From the NCBI GenBank assembly GCA_001897425.1, contig MKSW01000006.1, forward strand, positions 195,668 through 259,667: 64,000 bases of DNA, read 5' to 3'. The position numbers were made by a program, and so were the translations under genes. This DNA comes from Actinobacteria bacterium 69-20 (GTDB lineage: Bacteria; Actinomycetota; Actinomycetes; Mycobacteriales; Nakamurellaceae). The notes beneath the pieces are model-generated. The model had not been told where the DNA came from. It worked only from the letters and a program-made list of their open reading frames with translations, and ran no database searches. Of this stretch, positions 18,235 through 27,984 are shown in pieces; position 1 is the first letter of the stretch; each line of letters begins with the position of its first letter.

Positions 18235-18916
18235 AACCACCCCCTCCTACCCCTCCGACGCGATGCGCTACGCGGGGTACTTCGTATACCGGCGCGTCTC
18301 CGCGCCGACCATCAATGCCTCGGCTGTTCATGCCGAGATGACCGAATTCGTCGGCGATCTCGCGGCGCAGGACGTCGTCACCCGCGGCATCTACGACGTG
18401 AGTGCGATGCGCGCGGACGCCGACCTGATGCTGTGGCTGCACGCGCCGACGGCCGAGGCGCTGCAGGCCGCCTTCCGGCGGTTCCGCTCCTCCGCGACCG
18501 GGCGCGGCCTGGCGCCCACCTGGTCCGCGGTCGGGTTGCACCGCGAGTCGGAGTTCAACAAGACGCACGTCCCGGCGTTCATCGACGGTAGGCCGGCCCG
18601 CCGATGGGTTGCCGTGTATCCGTATCTGCGGTCCTACGAGTGGTACCTGCTGCCGGACACCGAGCGGGCGGCCCTGCTCGGCGAACACGGCAAGCTCGGC
18701 CGCGACTATCCGGCCGTGCAGAACAACACGATCGCTGCGTTCGCGCTGAACGATTACGAGTGGCTGCTGGCCGTCGAATCCGACGAGCTCGACCAGATCG
18801 TTGACCTGATGCGGCATTTGCGGTCGTCGGCGACCCGGCGGCACGTGCGGCTCGAGACGCCGTTCTTCACCGGCCGGCGGATCGACGCGGCCGGGGTCGC
18901 CGAGGTTCTTGCGTGA
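18221..18916 (+). CDS. hemQ: Coproheme decarboxylase (HemQ/ChdC)
   Basis: Last enzyme of the coproporphyrin-dependent pathway, oxidatively decarboxylating coproheme to heme b. 231 residues. WVAVYPYLRSYEWYLLP carries the catalytic Tyr, and LLGEHGKLGRDYP carries the proximal His of the heme ligand loop. ATG at 18221 is the first start after the hydrophilic upstream frame inside hemY. The gene overlaps hemY by 14 bases and hemH by four. Its presence, with HemY and HemH nearby, shows that this organism uses the Gram-positive heme branch. Confidence 0.93.
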   Translation: MTSSETTPSYPSDAMRYAGYFVYRRVSAPTINASAVHAEMTEFVGDLAAQDVVTRGIYDVSAMRADADLMLWLHAPTAEALQAAFRRFRSSATGRGLAPTWSAVGLHRESEFNKTHVPAFIDGRPARRWVAVYPYLRSYEWYLLPDTERAALLGEHGKLGRDYPAVQNNTIAAFALNDYEWLLAVESDELDQIVDLMRHLRSSATRRHVRLETPFFTGRRIDAAGVAEVLA

Positions 18917-20082
18917 CGGACGCGGCACGATCCGGGTATGACGCCGTTCTGCTCGCGAGCTTCGGCGGACCGCGGGGCCCGGACGACGTGATGCCGTTCC
19001 TGCGGAACGTGACGCGCGGCCGCGGCGTTCCGGACGAGCGGTTGTCGGAGGTGGCTGCGCACTACCTGGCGTTGGGTGGCGCGTCGCCTATCAACGCGCA
19101 GGCGATGGCACTACGAGATGCGTTGGCCGGCGAGCTGTCTCGTCGCGGCGTGGACCTGCCGGTGCTGTGGGGCAACCGCAACTGGACGCCGTATTTGTCC
19201 GACGTGGTGGTGGACGCCGCCGGGGCCGGGTTGAATCGGTTGCTGGCGGTGACGACATCGGCCTATTCCAGCTATTCGTCGTGTCGGCAGTACCGGGAGG
19301 ATTTCGCGGCGGCCCTGACGGAATCGGAGACGGTCGGGACGGTGCGGATCGACAAGGTCCGGCCGTACTACGACCTTCCCGGGTTCCTGCAGCCGTTCGC
19401 CGACGGCGTGGCCCGGGCGCTCGCGGATGCCGCGGACAACGGGTGCGGCGCAGCAGATGTCGAGATCATCTTCACCACCCATTCGCTCCCGATCGCGATG
19501 GCCGAGGCATCGGGGACTGCCGCAGAGGGTCAGCTATACGTCTCGCAACACCTCGCGGCGTGCGCCGAAGTGATGCGCCGCGTCGCGGACGGTCGCGCCG
19601 ATGCTCCGACGTGGCAGTTGGCCTACCAATCCCGATCCGGTGCACCGCACATCCCGTGGCTGGAACCGGATGTCTGTGATGTGATCGCGGGCGTGGGCAG
19701 GTCGGGTAGACGCGGCGTCGTCGTGGTGCCGATCGGTTTCGTATCGGACCACGTCGAGGTAATCTGGGATCTCGACACGGAAGCCGCCGAAGCCGCTGCG
19801 GCGCAAGGACTGTGGTTCACCCGGGTGTCGACGCCGGGCACGGATCCGCGCTTCGTCGCGGAGCTTGCGGACCTGGTTCTCGAGCGGGTGACGGGTGCCG
19901 GGCCGACGCCGTCCGCCACGGCATTGCCGGCCCGACCGAACACCTGCCCGCCGGGCTGCTGCGCGGGCCGCTCTCGCCGCCCCACTACCGCCGGGGCCGA
20001 TTCCGTCGAGGACTGGGCCGGATCGGGCTACGCGCGGACCGTGCTCGCTGCATCCGGGATATGTGCGGCGGTGCCATCGTGA
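18913..20082 (+). CDS. hemH: Coproporphyrin ferrochelatase (HemH/CpfC)
   Basis: Inserts ferrous iron into coproporphyrin III. 389 residues, GTG start overlapping the hemQ stop. YDAVLLASFGGPRGPDDV at residues 9-26 and IIFTTHSLPIAMA (with the conserved His) define the family. The C-terminal extension contains NTCPPGCC (Cys345, 349, 350), and SSYSSCRQYRED supplies Cys124, resembling the four-Cys [2Fe-2S] site of actinobacterial ferrochelatases; cluster binding is inferred. The last 35 residues after the Cys motif are low complexity. Confidence 0.94.
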   Translation: MTDAARSGYDAVLLASFGGPRGPDDVMPFLRNVTRGRGVPDERLSEVAAHYLALGGASPINAQAMALRDALAGELSRRGVDLPVLWGNRNWTPYLSDVVVDAAGAGLNRLLAVTTSAYSSYSSCRQYREDFAAALTESETVGTVRIDKVRPYYDLPGFLQPFADGVARALADAADNGCGAADVEIIFTTHSLPIAMAEASGTAAEGQLYVSQHLAACAEVMRRVADGRADAPTWQLAYQSRSGAPHIPWLEPDVCDVIAGVGRSGRRGVVVVPIGFVSDHVEVIWDLDTEAAEAAAAQGLWFTRVSTPGTDPRFVAELADLVLERVTGAGPTPSATALPARPNTCPPGCCAGRSRRPTTAGADSVEDWAGSGYARTVLAASGICAAVPS

Positions 20083-20113
20083 CGGATCCCGTCGACCTCC
20101 GATCGGTGACGCG

Positions 20114-21028
20114 GTGAGTGCGCTCGGGGCCTTTCGCATCGGAACGCGCGGGAGCGCGCTGGCTGTCGCGCAGGCGCGCCTGGTGGGCGAGGCGCTGGCC
20201 GCGGCGACCGGCCGCGGGTTCGAGCTCGTCCGCATCCGTACCACCGGCGACGTCGACCGGGCGCCGCTCGCGCGGATCGGTGGGACCGGCGTCTTCGTCA
20301 CCGCCGTGCGCGAGGCCCTGGTCGACGGGCGCGTCGACATCGCGGTGCACTCCTTCAAGGATCTGCCCACAGCCGAGGACGCACGAGTCGCCCTCGCGGC
20401 GGTCCCGGTTCGGCAGGATCCGGCCGATGTGCTGTGCGCGGCAGGGAATCTCGGGCTCCTGACACTGCCGACGGCGGCGCGGATCGGCACCGGCTCGCCG
20501 CGCCGCGCCGCGCAACTACGACGGTTGCGCCCGGACGTGGAGCCCGTCGCGATCCGCGGCAATGCCGACACCCGGTTGGCGGCGGTGGCGGACGGGAAGG
20601 TTGACGCCGTGGTGCTTGCCCGGGCGGGGCTGGCCCGCCTCGGTCGTCTCGATGCGATCACCCAGGTGTTCGATCCGACGCAGATGCTGCCCGCCCCGGC
20701 CCAGGGGGCGCTCGCGGTCGAATGCCGCGCCGACGATGCCGCGACGATCGCCGCCGGGGCGGCCATCGACGACGCCACGAGCAGGCAGGCCGCGGTGGCC
20801 GAACGCGCCGTGCTCGCCGGGCTGCAGGCCGGGTGCTCCGCGCCGATCGGAGCACTGGCTACCATCGCCGGCGGCACGCTGACGCTGCGGGCGCGGGTGA
20901 TCAGCGATGACGGCCGGGACCTGCTCGACCACGAGAGTCATGGCCCGGCAACCGATGCCGAACGGATCGGGCGCGCCGCGGCGGAGGCGTTGTTCGCTGC
21001 CGGAGCCGCGGAGCTGATGCGCCCATGA
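20114..21028 (+). CDS. hemC: Hydroxymethylbilane synthase (porphobilinogen deaminase)
   Basis: Polymerises four porphobilinogens into hydroxymethylbilane. 304 residues. FRIGTRGSALAVAQA opens the protein; GTGSPRRAAQLRRL and AIRGNADTRL are substrate-binding motifs; LQAGCSAPIGA carries the Cys that tethers the dipyrromethane cofactor. GTG at 20114 is chosen because the upstream frame lies in hemH. Unlike its neighbours, it is separated from hemH by a short gap (31 bases). The ATGA overlap with hemD couples translation. Confidence 0.95.
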   Translation: MSALGAFRIGTRGSALAVAQARLVGEALAAATGRGFELVRIRTTGDVDRAPLARIGGTGVFVTAVREALVDGRVDIAVHSFKDLPTAEDARVALAAVPVRQDPADVLCAAGNLGLLTLPTAARIGTGSPRRAAQLRRLRPDVEPVAIRGNADTRLAAVADGKVDAVVLARAGLARLGRLDAITQVFDPTQMLPAPAQGALAVECRADDAATIAAGAAIDDATSRQAAVAERAVLAGLQAGCSAPIGALATIAGGTLTLRARVISDDGRDLLDHESHGPATDAERIGRAAAEALFAAGAAELMRP

Positions 21029-22038
21029 CCGCGCAGAAAGTTCGCGGCACGGTACCGGACGGCCGCTCGGGGCGGCCTGCGCCGGGCACTCGCGCGGCTG
21101 CAGCTCCCGCGGGGGGAGGGGCGACGGGCACCGCGCCGCCCGGAACGGCGAACCCCGTGGTGCCCGAGACGGCGGACACGGCACAGCCGGCCGCCGCGTC
21201 TTCTCCGTCGGCGCCGCTCGCCGGGTGGCGGGTCCTCGTCGCCCGGCCGGCCGGCCGCGGCGACGACCTCGTCACGTTGGTGCGAGACGCGGGAGGATCG
21301 CCGCTGCACGTTCCGCTCATCGCCACCACGCCGGTGACGTCGGCGCCGCTGCGCGCAGCGCTGGACGCGTTGGCCGATGGTGGGTTCAGCTGGGTGGCTC
21401 TGACGTCCGCGGCGGCGGTGTCTGCGCTGCAGGCGGCGGCCCGGGCTGCCGATCGACCGTTTCGCATCGCGCCGTCCACACGGATCGCTGCGGTCGGCAC
21501 CGCCACCGCGGCCGCGCTTCGGGGCGCGGGTCTGCCCGTGCACCTACTCCCCGGAACCGCCGGCTCCGCAGCGACTCTCGCGGCGTCTTGGCCGATGGAA
21601 CCGCCCGGCTTGCGCGTCCTTCTGCCGTGTTCCGATCGGGCGACGCCTACGCTCGCCGATGCGCTGCGCGCCACCGGGCACGACGTGACCACGGTCGTCG
21701 TATATCGCACCGAGATCCTCCCCGTGCCGGAGCCGCTCGCCCGCGACCTTGCGGACGGGCGCATCGACGTGGTGTTGCTGACCTCGCCGAGCACTGTACA
21801 AGCCCTGGCCGGGACCGTGATCGCGCCGGGAACGAGGCTTGTCGCGATCGGGCAACCGACCGCGCATGCGGCTCGCGCCGCTGGACGCGTCCTCGCCGCC
21901 GTCGCGGTCGAACCGTCGGCGCGGGGCATGGTCGACGCGCTCATCGGACTACGCGGTGCCGAGGCTGACATGCACCATGCCACGGCTGATATGCGCGGCG
22001 CAGCAACGACTTCCACTACCGGGATGAAAGAACTGTGA
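21025..22038 (+). CDS. hemD: Uroporphyrinogen-III synthase
   Basis: Cyclises hydroxymethylbilane to uroporphyrinogen III with ring D inversion. 337 residues. The first 65 residues are Ala/Pro/Gly-rich and probably disordered; the enzyme begins at [14 protein letters not shown]. The sequence is poorly conserved as expected, but [22 protein letters not shown] and TSPSTVQAL in order are typical, and position between hemC and hemB supports the call. Confidence 0.9.
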   Translation: MTAQKVRGTVPDGRSGRPAPGTRAAAAPAGGGATGTAPPGTANPVVPETADTAQPAAASSPSAPLAGWRVLVARPAGRGDDLVTLVRDAGGSPLHVPLIATTPVTSAPLRAALDALADGGFSWVALTSAAAVSALQAAARAADRPFRIAPSTRIAAVGTATAAALRGAGLPVHLLPGTAGSAATLAASWPMEPPGLRVLLPCSDRATPTLADALRATGHDVTTVVVYRTEILPVPEPLARDLADGRIDVVLLTSPSTVQALAGTVIAPGTRLVAIGQPTAHAARAAGRVLAAVAVEPSARGMVDALIGLRGAEADMHHATADMRGAATTSTTGMKEL

Positions 22039-23042
22039 GTATTGCCATGGCTTTTCCGATGGACCGGCCGCGCCGGCTGCGCAGCACCCCGGCGATGCGT
22101 CGCCTCGCCGCCGAAACACGCGTGCATCCGGCGGATCTCGTGCTGCCGATGTTCGTCCGGGAGGGGTTGACCGAGCCGCGTCCTATCGACGCCATGCCGG
22201 GCGTGGTGCAGCACACGCTCGACTCCTTGCGGCGGGCCGCCGCCGAGGCCGTGGCGGACGGGGTGGGCGGGCTGATGATCTTCGGCGTGCCCGAGAGGCG
22301 TGACGCGCAGGGCAGCGGCGCGACCGACCCGAGCGGGATCCTGAACGTCGCGATCCGGTCGCTGGCCGCCGATCTGGGCGACGCCACGGTTCTGATGGCC
22401 GACCTCTGCCTCGACGAGTTCACCGATCACGGCCATTGCGGGGTGCTCGGCGACGACGGGACCGTCGACAACGACGCGACTCTCGAGCGGTACGCAGAGA
22501 TGGGGGTCGCTCTCGCGGAGGCCGGGGCGCATCTCGTCGGCACCTCCGGGATGATGGACGGTCAGGTGGGCGCCGTTCGCGCCGCGCTCGATGCGGCGGC
22601 GCATCCGCAGACCGGCATCATCGGCTACGCCGCCAAGTACGCCTCGGCCTGTTATGGCCCGTTCCGGGAGGCGGTCGAATCGGCGCTGCGCGGTGACCGT
22701 CGCAGCTACCAACTCGACCCGGCCAACCGCCGCGCCGGCGCCCGCGAGGTCGCCCTCGACCTCGCCGAGGGCGCCGACATGGTGATCGTGAAGCCGGCCG
22801 GCTGGTACCTGGACGTGCTCAGCGACGCGGCTGCCGTGAGCTCCGTTCCGGTTGCCGCGTATCAGGTCTCGGGGGAGTACTCGATGATCCAGGCAGCGGC
22901 GTCGCGCGGTTGGATCGACCTGGATGACGCCGTCCGGGAATCGCTCACCGCGATCCGCCGGGCCGGCGCCGACGTGATCCTGACGTACTGGGCGGCGGAG
23001 GTCGCCGCCGGTCGGCGATCCGGGAGGTTCTCATGGGCGTGA
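22035..23042 (+). CDS. hemB: Porphobilinogen synthase (delta-aminolevulinate dehydratase)
   Basis: Condenses two aminolevulinates to porphobilinogen. 335 residues; GTG start overlaps the hemD stop (ATG at 22047 is an alternative). Catalytic lysines are in [15 protein letters not shown] and [10 protein letters not shown]. The metal loop reads [14 protein letters not shown], with Asp where zinc-type enzymes have the second Cys, pointing to a magnesium-dependent type. The usual APSDMMDG reads GTSGMMDG. It overlaps hemL by ten bases. Confidence 0.95.
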   Translation: MSIAMAFPMDRPRRLRSTPAMRRLAAETRVHPADLVLPMFVREGLTEPRPIDAMPGVVQHTLDSLRRAAAEAVADGVGGLMIFGVPERRDAQGSGATDPSGILNVAIRSLAADLGDATVLMADLCLDEFTDHGHCGVLGDDGTVDNDATLERYAEMGVALAEAGAHLVGTSGMMDGQVGAVRAALDAAAHPQTGIIGYAAKYASACYGPFREAVESALRGDRRSYQLDPANRRAGAREVALDLAEGADMVIVKPAGWYLDVLSDAAAVSSVPVAAYQVSGEYSMIQAAASRGWIDLDDAVRESLTAIRRAGADVILTYWAAEVAAGRRSGRFSWA

Positions 23043-24361
23043 GGCCCGAGGCGGGTGTCGCGGAGCGCAGCAGGGCGCTGTTCGATCGCGCTCGCGTCGT
23101 CATACCCGGTGGCGTGAACTCGCCTGTCCGCGCATTCGGATCGGTGGGCGGCACCCCGCGGTTCATCACGTCCGGGCGCGGGGCGATCGTCACGGACGCC
23201 GACGGCAACAATTACGTCGACATGGTCTGCTCGTGGGGGCCGCTGATTCTCGGACATGCGCACCCGGAGGTGCTCGCGGCCGTGGAAGTGGCGGCGCGGC
23301 AAGGGCTCTCGTTCGGCGCACCGACCCTGGGCGAGGTCGAACTGGCCGAGGAGATCGTTCGACGCATGGCGCCGGTGGACGAGGTGCGGCTGGTGTCGTC
23401 CGGGACGGAGGCGACCATGTCCGCCGTTCGCCTGGCGCGCGGCTTCACCGGCCGCGAGGTGATCGTGAAGTTCGCGGGCTGCTACCACGGCCACGTCGAC
23501 GCGCTGCTGGCCGCTGCGGGCTCCGGGGTGGCGACCTTCGCGCTGCCGAATTCGGCGGGTGTCACGGCGGGCACCACGGCGGACGTGATCGTGCTGCCGT
23601 ACAACGACATCGATGCCGTGCGTGCGGCTTTCGCGGCGCACCCAGGGCAGATTGCCGCGGTGATCACGGAAGCTGCGCCCTGCAACATGGGGGTCGTGCC
23701 GCCCGGGCCGGGCTTCAATGCGGCACTCGCCGCCCTAGCACACGCCGACGGAGCGCTGCTCATTAGCGACGAGGTGCTTACCGGCTTCCGCGCATCGCAG
23801 GCGGGCATGTACGGCCTGGACGGCGCCGTCGAGGGATGGTCGCCGGACCTCATGACGTTCGGCAAGGTGATCGGCGGCGGCCTGCCGGTGGGCGCGTTCG
23901 GCGGTCGGGCAGACATCATGCACCTGCTCGCCCCGTCGGGGCCGGTGTACCAGGCGGGGACGCTGTCCGGGAACCCGGTCGCCACCGCCGCGGGGCTGGC
24001 CACGCTGCGCGGGTGCAACGAGGCCCTCTACGCGACGTTGGCGCACACCGCCGACACCGTGGGCGATCTCGTGTCGAGAGCGCTGACGGCCCAGGGGGTT
24101 CCGCACCGGGTGCAGCGCGCCGGCACGCTGTTCTCGGTGTTCTTCAGCGAGGCGCCGGTCCGGAACTACGACGATGCGCGCTGGCAGTCGACCGCCGCGT
24201 TCGCGGCCTTCTTCCACGCCATGCTGGACGGCGGCGTCTTCCTGCCGCCGTCCGCGTTCGAGGCGTGGTTCGTGTCCGGCGCCCACGACGACGAGAGTCT
24301 GGGCCGCATCGAGGCCGCGCTCCCGGCGGCCGCCCGCGCCGCGGCCGCCGCGATCGGATGA
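23033..24361 (+). CDS. hemL: Glutamate-1-semialdehyde 2,1-aminomutase
   Basis: PLP enzyme turning glutamate-1-semialdehyde into aminolevulinate, the step after HemA. 442 residues. [18 protein letters not shown] near the start, [18 protein letters not shown] and the PLP lysine in [19 protein letters not shown] are all present. It closes the heme gene run; a 126-base gap with an AT-richer patch (TTCTTATTCTCC, 24390-24401) follows before the HAD gene. Confidence 0.96.
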   Translation: MGVRPEAGVAERSRALFDRARVVIPGGVNSPVRAFGSVGGTPRFITSGRGAIVTDADGNNYVDMVCSWGPLILGHAHPEVLAAVEVAARQGLSFGAPTLGEVELAEEIVRRMAPVDEVRLVSSGTEATMSAVRLARGFTGREVIVKFAGCYHGHVDALLAAAGSGVATFALPNSAGVTAGTTADVIVLPYNDIDAVRAAFAAHPGQIAAVITEAAPCNMGVVPPGPGFNAALAALAHADGALLISDEVLTGFRASQAGMYGLDGAVEGWSPDLMTFGKVIGGGLPVGAFGGRADIMHLLAPSGPVYQAGTLSGNPVATAAGLATLRGCNEALYATLAHTADTVGDLVSRALTAQGVPHRVQRAGTLFSVFFSEAPVRNYDDARWQSTAAFAAFFHAMLDGGVFLPPSAFEAWFVSGAHDDESLGRIEAALPAAARAAAAAIG

Positions 24362-24487
24362 CGGGGCCGTTCGGGCGAACCTGAGAGCATTCTTATTCTC
24401 CTTCAGCCTCAGCACAGTGGTCGGTGGTGACCATGTGATCGAAGGCGGCGAAACCGCCTCAATCGTTCGAGGGCAAGGGGCGCGATC

Positions 24488-25312
24488 ATGACCGTCGAGG
24501 TCGGAATCGAACGTGCCGACGTCGACGCCGTCTTCGTGGACCTGGACAACACCCTGGTCAAGGGGTCTGCGTTGTTTCACGTGGGCCGCGGACTCGTCGC
24601 ATCCGGTGTGATCAACCCGTCCGACATGGCGCGGCTGGTCGCCGGGCATGCGTTGTACCGGCTGCTCGGCGAGCACCCGCGGCGGGTCGAATCCGCGCAG
24701 CGGCGCGGCCTGGCGATGGCCGCCGGACTTCCCGAGGAGCACATCCTGGGCGCGCTGGATCGGCTGTACGACGAGTACGTGGCGCCGCGGCTGTGGCCGG
24801 GCACCGTTCGGTTGCTCGAGGCGCACCGGGCGGCGAACACCCCGGTCTGGCTCGCCACCGCGGCGCCCATCCGTCTCGCCAGCCTCATCGCCGAGCGGCT
24901 CGGCCTGTCTGGTGCGCTGGGCACCCGGGTCGAATCCAGTGGGGGCGTTTTCACCGGACGGATGGACGGGCCGCCGTTGCACGGTCTGGCGAAAGCGCGC
25001 GCGGTGGTCGATCTTGCGGCCGAGCACGGCTGGAGCCTTGCTCGCTGCGTCGCGTATAGCGATTCCACCGCCGACCTGCCGTTGCTCACGGCTGTCGGGC
25101 ATCCGGCGGTCATCAATCCCGAACACGCGCTGAAATGCATGGCCGTGGATCACCACTGGCCTGTCTACGATTTTCGTGCCCGCCGGTGGACTGCGCGCGT
25201 CGGCGGCCAAGCCCGTATCGCCCGCCCTCCGGAGGGTCTCGAGGCCGATCGGCCGGCCGGGACGCCCCGACTACGTGCGTCGGTGTCGTCGCTGGCGGTG
25301 GTGTCTCGGTGA
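24488..25312 (+). CDS. HAD-IB family phosphatase (SerB-like)
   Basis: Haloacid dehalogenase-type hydrolase, 274 residues. Motif I is DAVFVDLDNTLVKGS (nucleophile Asp plus acid Asp), motif II is in VWLATAAP, and motif III/IV is AYSDSTADLPLL with the preceding Lys in LAKARAVVD. HAD-IB members include phosphoserine phosphatase and phospholipid-related phosphatases; substrate unknown. The final 50 residues are Arg/Pro-rich. GTGA overlap with the following glycosyltransferase suggests a shared task, possibly glycolipid or envelope metabolism. Confidence 0.85.
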   Translation: MTVEVGIERADVDAVFVDLDNTLVKGSALFHVGRGLVASGVINPSDMARLVAGHALYRLLGEHPRRVESAQRRGLAMAAGLPEEHILGALDRLYDEYVAPRLWPGTVRLLEAHRAANTPVWLATAAPIRLASLIAERLGLSGALGTRVESSGGVFTGRMDGPPLHGLAKARAVVDLAAEHGWSLARCVAYSDSTADLPLLTAVGHPAVINPEHALKCMAVDHHWPVYDFRARRWTARVGGQARIARPPEGLEADRPAGTPRLRASVSSLAVVSR

Positions 25313-26382
25313 CCAGGCAGCGGATCCTGGTTCTGACGGCGTCGATCGGCGCCGGACACGACGGCCCGGCCAAGGAGCTCGCGCGACGGCTCCAGTTTCG
25401 CGGCGCGCATGTGATGCTCGTCGACCTGGTCGACGTGGCACCGTTCGGCCAGTCGCTCCGGCGCGCGTTCCGCGGAGTCCTGACCCGCAATCCACGCCGG
25501 TGGGGGCGCATCTGCGCGTCGTTCGAGAAGAGCCCGAGATTGCCCGTCGCCGCCCGCGTCTTGATCGCGCTGGCCGGCCGGCGGGTCGCGCAGGTCATCG
25601 ACGAGGATTCGATCGATCTCGTCGTCAGCACGTACCTCTTCGGCGGGCGGGTGATGGGCGCCGCGCGTGAGTATCTCGATCGCACCGTACCGGTCGTCAC
25701 CTACGTCACCGATCCTGCGGTGCATCCGCTGTGGATCGACGACGTGACAGACCTATACCTCGCGACCTGGACCTTCACGATGCCGCTGCTGCGCGGGTTG
25801 ACGGCGACACCGGCAGCGCTGGTCGCGCCGGCCACCCGCGAGCCGTTCAACAGCCGACTCGGCGACGTCCGGACGGGCTGGCAGCCGTCCGGCGACAAGC
25901 CTTGGGCGCTGGTGGTTTCCGGCTCCTGGGGGGTCGGCGACGTGGTCGGTGCTGCGCGGGATGTATTGGCGGACGGCAGGTTTCGCCCAGTCGTGGTCTG
26001 CGGGAACAATGCGGAGCTGCTGGCCGAGGTCGATGCGATCCCCGGTGTGATCGCGCTCGGGTGGGTGCGCGACATGGCGGCGCTGATGCGCGACTGTTCG
26101 GTGGCGGTGCTCAATTCGGGCGGGTTGACGCTGGCGGAAGCAGCGTCCATCGGCCTTCCGGTGGTGCACCACAAGCCGCTGCCCGGTCAGGGCGAGATGA
26201 ATGCCGCGGCCTGCCGCGCCGGGGCCGGAGCGCCGGTGAGCAACGATGTTCTGCAGTTGCGCGCCGCACTGGACGCCGCACTGGACAATGCGGCATCGTT
26301 GACCACGACGCTGGGTGACGTCGATCCGGCGGCGGCGATCTTGTCGGTCCTCGGCCGCGATGCCGTCGCCGAAGGCAGATAA
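25309..26382 (+). CDS. Glycosyltransferase, MGDG-synthase/GT28-like
   Basis: Predicted GT-B fold transferase, 357 residues. The N-terminal RILVLTASIGAGHDGPAKEL resembles the MGDG_synth domain that binds lipid acceptors. The C-terminal half has LVVSGSWGVGDV and VALGWVRDMAALMRDCSVAVLNSGGLTLAEA, the nucleotide-sugar binding helices of family 28. A glycolipid product is inferred. GTG 25309 overlaps the HAD stop; the upstream open frame is a shadow. The next gene is a polysaccharide deacetylase 34 bases away. Confidence 0.8.
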   Translation: MTRQRILVLTASIGAGHDGPAKELARRLQFRGAHVMLVDLVDVAPFGQSLRRAFRGVLTRNPRRWGRICASFEKSPRLPVAARVLIALAGRRVAQVIDEDSIDLVVSTYLFGGRVMGAAREYLDRTVPVVTYVTDPAVHPLWIDDVTDLYLATWTFTMPLLRGLTATPAALVAPATREPFNSRLGDVRTGWQPSGDKPWALVVSGSWGVGDVVGAARDVLADGRFRPVVVCGNNAELLAEVDAIPGVIALGWVRDMAALMRDCSVAVLNSGGLTLAEAASIGLPVVHHKPLPGQGEMNAAACRAGAGAPVSNDVLQLRAALDAALDNAASLTTTLGDVDPAAAILSVLGRDAVAEGR

Positions 26383-26384
26383 TG

Positions 26385-26420
26385 CAGCCGAAGGCCGATG
26401 ACACAGCCGAAGGCCGGTGA
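26385..26420 (+). repeat. Two-unit 19-base tandem repeat before the deacetylase
   Basis: CAGCCGAAGGCCGATGACA (26385-26403) is followed directly by CAGCCGAAGGCCGGTGA (26404-26420), filling the short gap between the glycosyltransferase stop and the deacetylase GTG. A third, partial unit (GCCGAAGGC) ends the upstream gene. Confidence 0.75.
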
Positions 26421-27202
26421 GATTCCTTTCCGTGCAACGTCACTGGCAGGTCGGAACCCTGCTGGCATCGGCCGGCGCGCTGTATGCATTGCCGGCGGCG
26501 GCAGGGATTCCCGTGGTGACGCGCAGGATCACGTCCGGCCAGCCGGCAGGTGACGCGACCGCTATCCGGCTTACCTTCGATGACGGCCCGCACCCCGACG
26601 GGACCGCGGCCGTCCTCGACCTGCTGGGCGAGTTCGGTGCCAGCGCCACCTTTTTCGTCGTCGCCGAGCAGGTGATCCGCTATCCCGACCTGTGCCGCTG
26701 CATGGTCGCCGCCGGCCACGAGGTGGCGCTGCACGGCTGGGACCACCGATGCCTGCTGCGGGTGGGCCCGGCGGCGACCGTTCGCCAGATCGCCCGCGGC
26801 GCAGAGGTTGTCGCGGACGTGACAGGGCAGCGTCCGACGCGATACCGCCCGCCCTACGGTGTGTTTTCGCTTCCGGCGATGGTCGCGTGCCGTCGCGTCG
26901 GCCTCACCCCCACGTGGTGGACGGCGTGGGGGCGTGATTGGTCGCGTCACGCGACGGCGCGCTCCGTCCTGGCCCTGGTTGGGCGTGGGGTAGCGGCGCG
27001 CAGCCCGGCCACCGTGCTGCTGCACGATTCGGACTGCTACGGCACGCCGGGCTCCTGGCGGACCACGGTGGCCGCGACGCGGCTGCTGCTGCGGGAATGG
27101 GCGGACGCGGGCAGGGCGGTCACCGCATTGCGCGACGCGGGACCACCGCGCCTCGAACCAGCGGCGGCGGGGCGGCTGGCGAACGGCCTCCCGATTCGGT
27201 AG
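26417..27202 (+). CDS. Polysaccharide deacetylase (NodB homology domain, CE4)
   Basis: Extracytoplasmic CE4 deacetylase, 261 residues. An N-terminal hydrophobic segment (about residues 12-32) is a signal or anchor. Motif 1 is LTFDDGPHPDGT, motif 2 is ALHGWDH (metal histidines), motif 3 is RYRPPYG, and the late motif LLHDSD gives the catalytic His. Family members remove N-acetyl groups from peptidoglycan, chitin or related glycans; some act on lipid-linked sugars. The start GTG lies inside the second unit of a tandem repeat; a start further downstream would cut the signal. Confidence 0.88.
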   Translation: MRFLSVQRHWQVGTLLASAGALYALPAAAGIPVVTRRITSGQPAGDATAIRLTFDDGPHPDGTAAVLDLLGEFGASATFFVVAEQVIRYPDLCRCMVAAGHEVALHGWDHRCLLRVGPAATVRQIARGAEVVADVTGQRPTRYRPPYGVFSLPAMVACRRVGLTPTWWTAWGRDWSRHATARSVLALVGRGVAARSPATVLLHDSDCYGTPGSWRTTVAATRLLLREWADAGRAVTALRDAGPPRLEPAAAGRLANGLPIR

Positions 27203-27212
27203 ACAGGACATC

Positions 27213-27917
27213 GTGTCCTGGTTGCGCCATCGACCACGGCCGCTGAGAGCGCACCTGCGCGATGCGGCGATCTTCGGCGTGCTCGCGTTGGCCGCGCTGA
27301 TCGCCGGGCACCAGCTCGGGACCGTCTTCACGAGTTCCACGAGCCGGCAGATCGGCGCGTGGGGGTGTGCCGCGGGTGTGCTGGTTTTCGGCGTGTTGGC
27401 GACACGCGAGTCGGCACAAGCACTGTCGCAGATCGTGACCATGCGCGGCAGTCGCGGCGCGGCCACCCCGGTGCGCGTGCTGGTGCAGATCGTCGGATAC
27501 GTGCTCACCATTCTCGGTGTGCTCGACGCCGTGAACGTCAACCTGACGCACCTGCTCGCCGGCGGCGCGATCACCGGTGTGGTGATCGGCATTGCGGCGC
27601 AGCAGTCGCTAGCGAGCTTCTTCGCCGGCCTCGTCCTACAGGCATCGCGCCCGTACGTGGTCGGTGACCGCGTCACCGTCTACGCTGGATCGGTCAACGG
27701 TCCGCACGAGGGCACGGTGACCGACATGCGGCTGATCTACACGACCGTGCAGACCGATCGGGAAACGCTGCGGCTGCCGAACAGCGTCATGCTCAGCGCG
27801 GGGATCGGAACCCGCAGATCGGGTGCGGAGCCCGCCGCGTCTCCGGACAAGGAGACCCCCCAACGGTCGCCGACCGATGCGCAAGACTCGGACGTTGCGG
27901 CGCCCGAGTCGGCATAG
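27213..27917 (+). CDS. Small MscS-family mechanosensitive channel
   Basis: Inner-membrane channel protein, 234 residues, with about four hydrophobic segments. The pore helix and beta domain are clear: GGAITGVVIGIAAQQSLASF then FAGLVLQASRPYVVGDRV, and GTVTDMRLIYTTVQTDRE then LRLPNSVML. The large C-terminal cage domain is absent; the last 40 residues are hydrophilic and Ser/Pro/Glu-rich. Likely protects against osmotic downshift. Ten bases separate it from the deacetylase. Confidence 0.87.
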   Translation: MSWLRHRPRPLRAHLRDAAIFGVLALAALIAGHQLGTVFTSSTSRQIGAWGCAAGVLVFGVLATRESAQALSQIVTMRGSRGAATPVRVLVQIVGYVLTILGVLDAVNVNLTHLLAGGAITGVVIGIAAQQSLASFFAGLVLQASRPYVVGDRVTVYAGSVNGPHEGTVTDMRLIYTTVQTDRETLRLPNSVMLSAGIGTRRSGAEPAASPDKETPQRSPTDAQDSDVAAPESA

Positions 27918-27938
27918 CTCCGACGGCGACGAAACTAT

Positions 27939-27958
27939 CGAGTATGACGCTGTTCTCG
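27939..27958 (-). repeat. Dispersed repeat copy between convergent genes
   Basis: Minus-strand reading CGAGAACAGCGTCATACTCG, within the 67-base gap separating the MscS gene from the convergent Gfo/Idh gene. No ordinary terminator is visible in this gap. Confidence 0.8.
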
Positions 27959-27984
27959 TCGAGAGCGGTGTCGTAGCAACCGAT

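Noticed and set aside
18932..18950. Apparent dispersed-repeat match (CCGGGTATGACGCCGTTCT) at the hemH start
   Set aside because: The translated residues (GYDAVL before LASFGGP) are the conserved ferrochelatase N-terminus, so the resemblance is explained by protein constraint. The same reasoning excludes hemL at 23099 (VIPGG), MscS at 27781 (NSVML), the Gfo/Idh gene near 28215 and the ATPase winged helix near 44668.
24362..24487. Small RNA or riboswitch after hemL
   Set aside because: Slightly AT-richer but no paired structure or known aptamer motif could be traced by eye.
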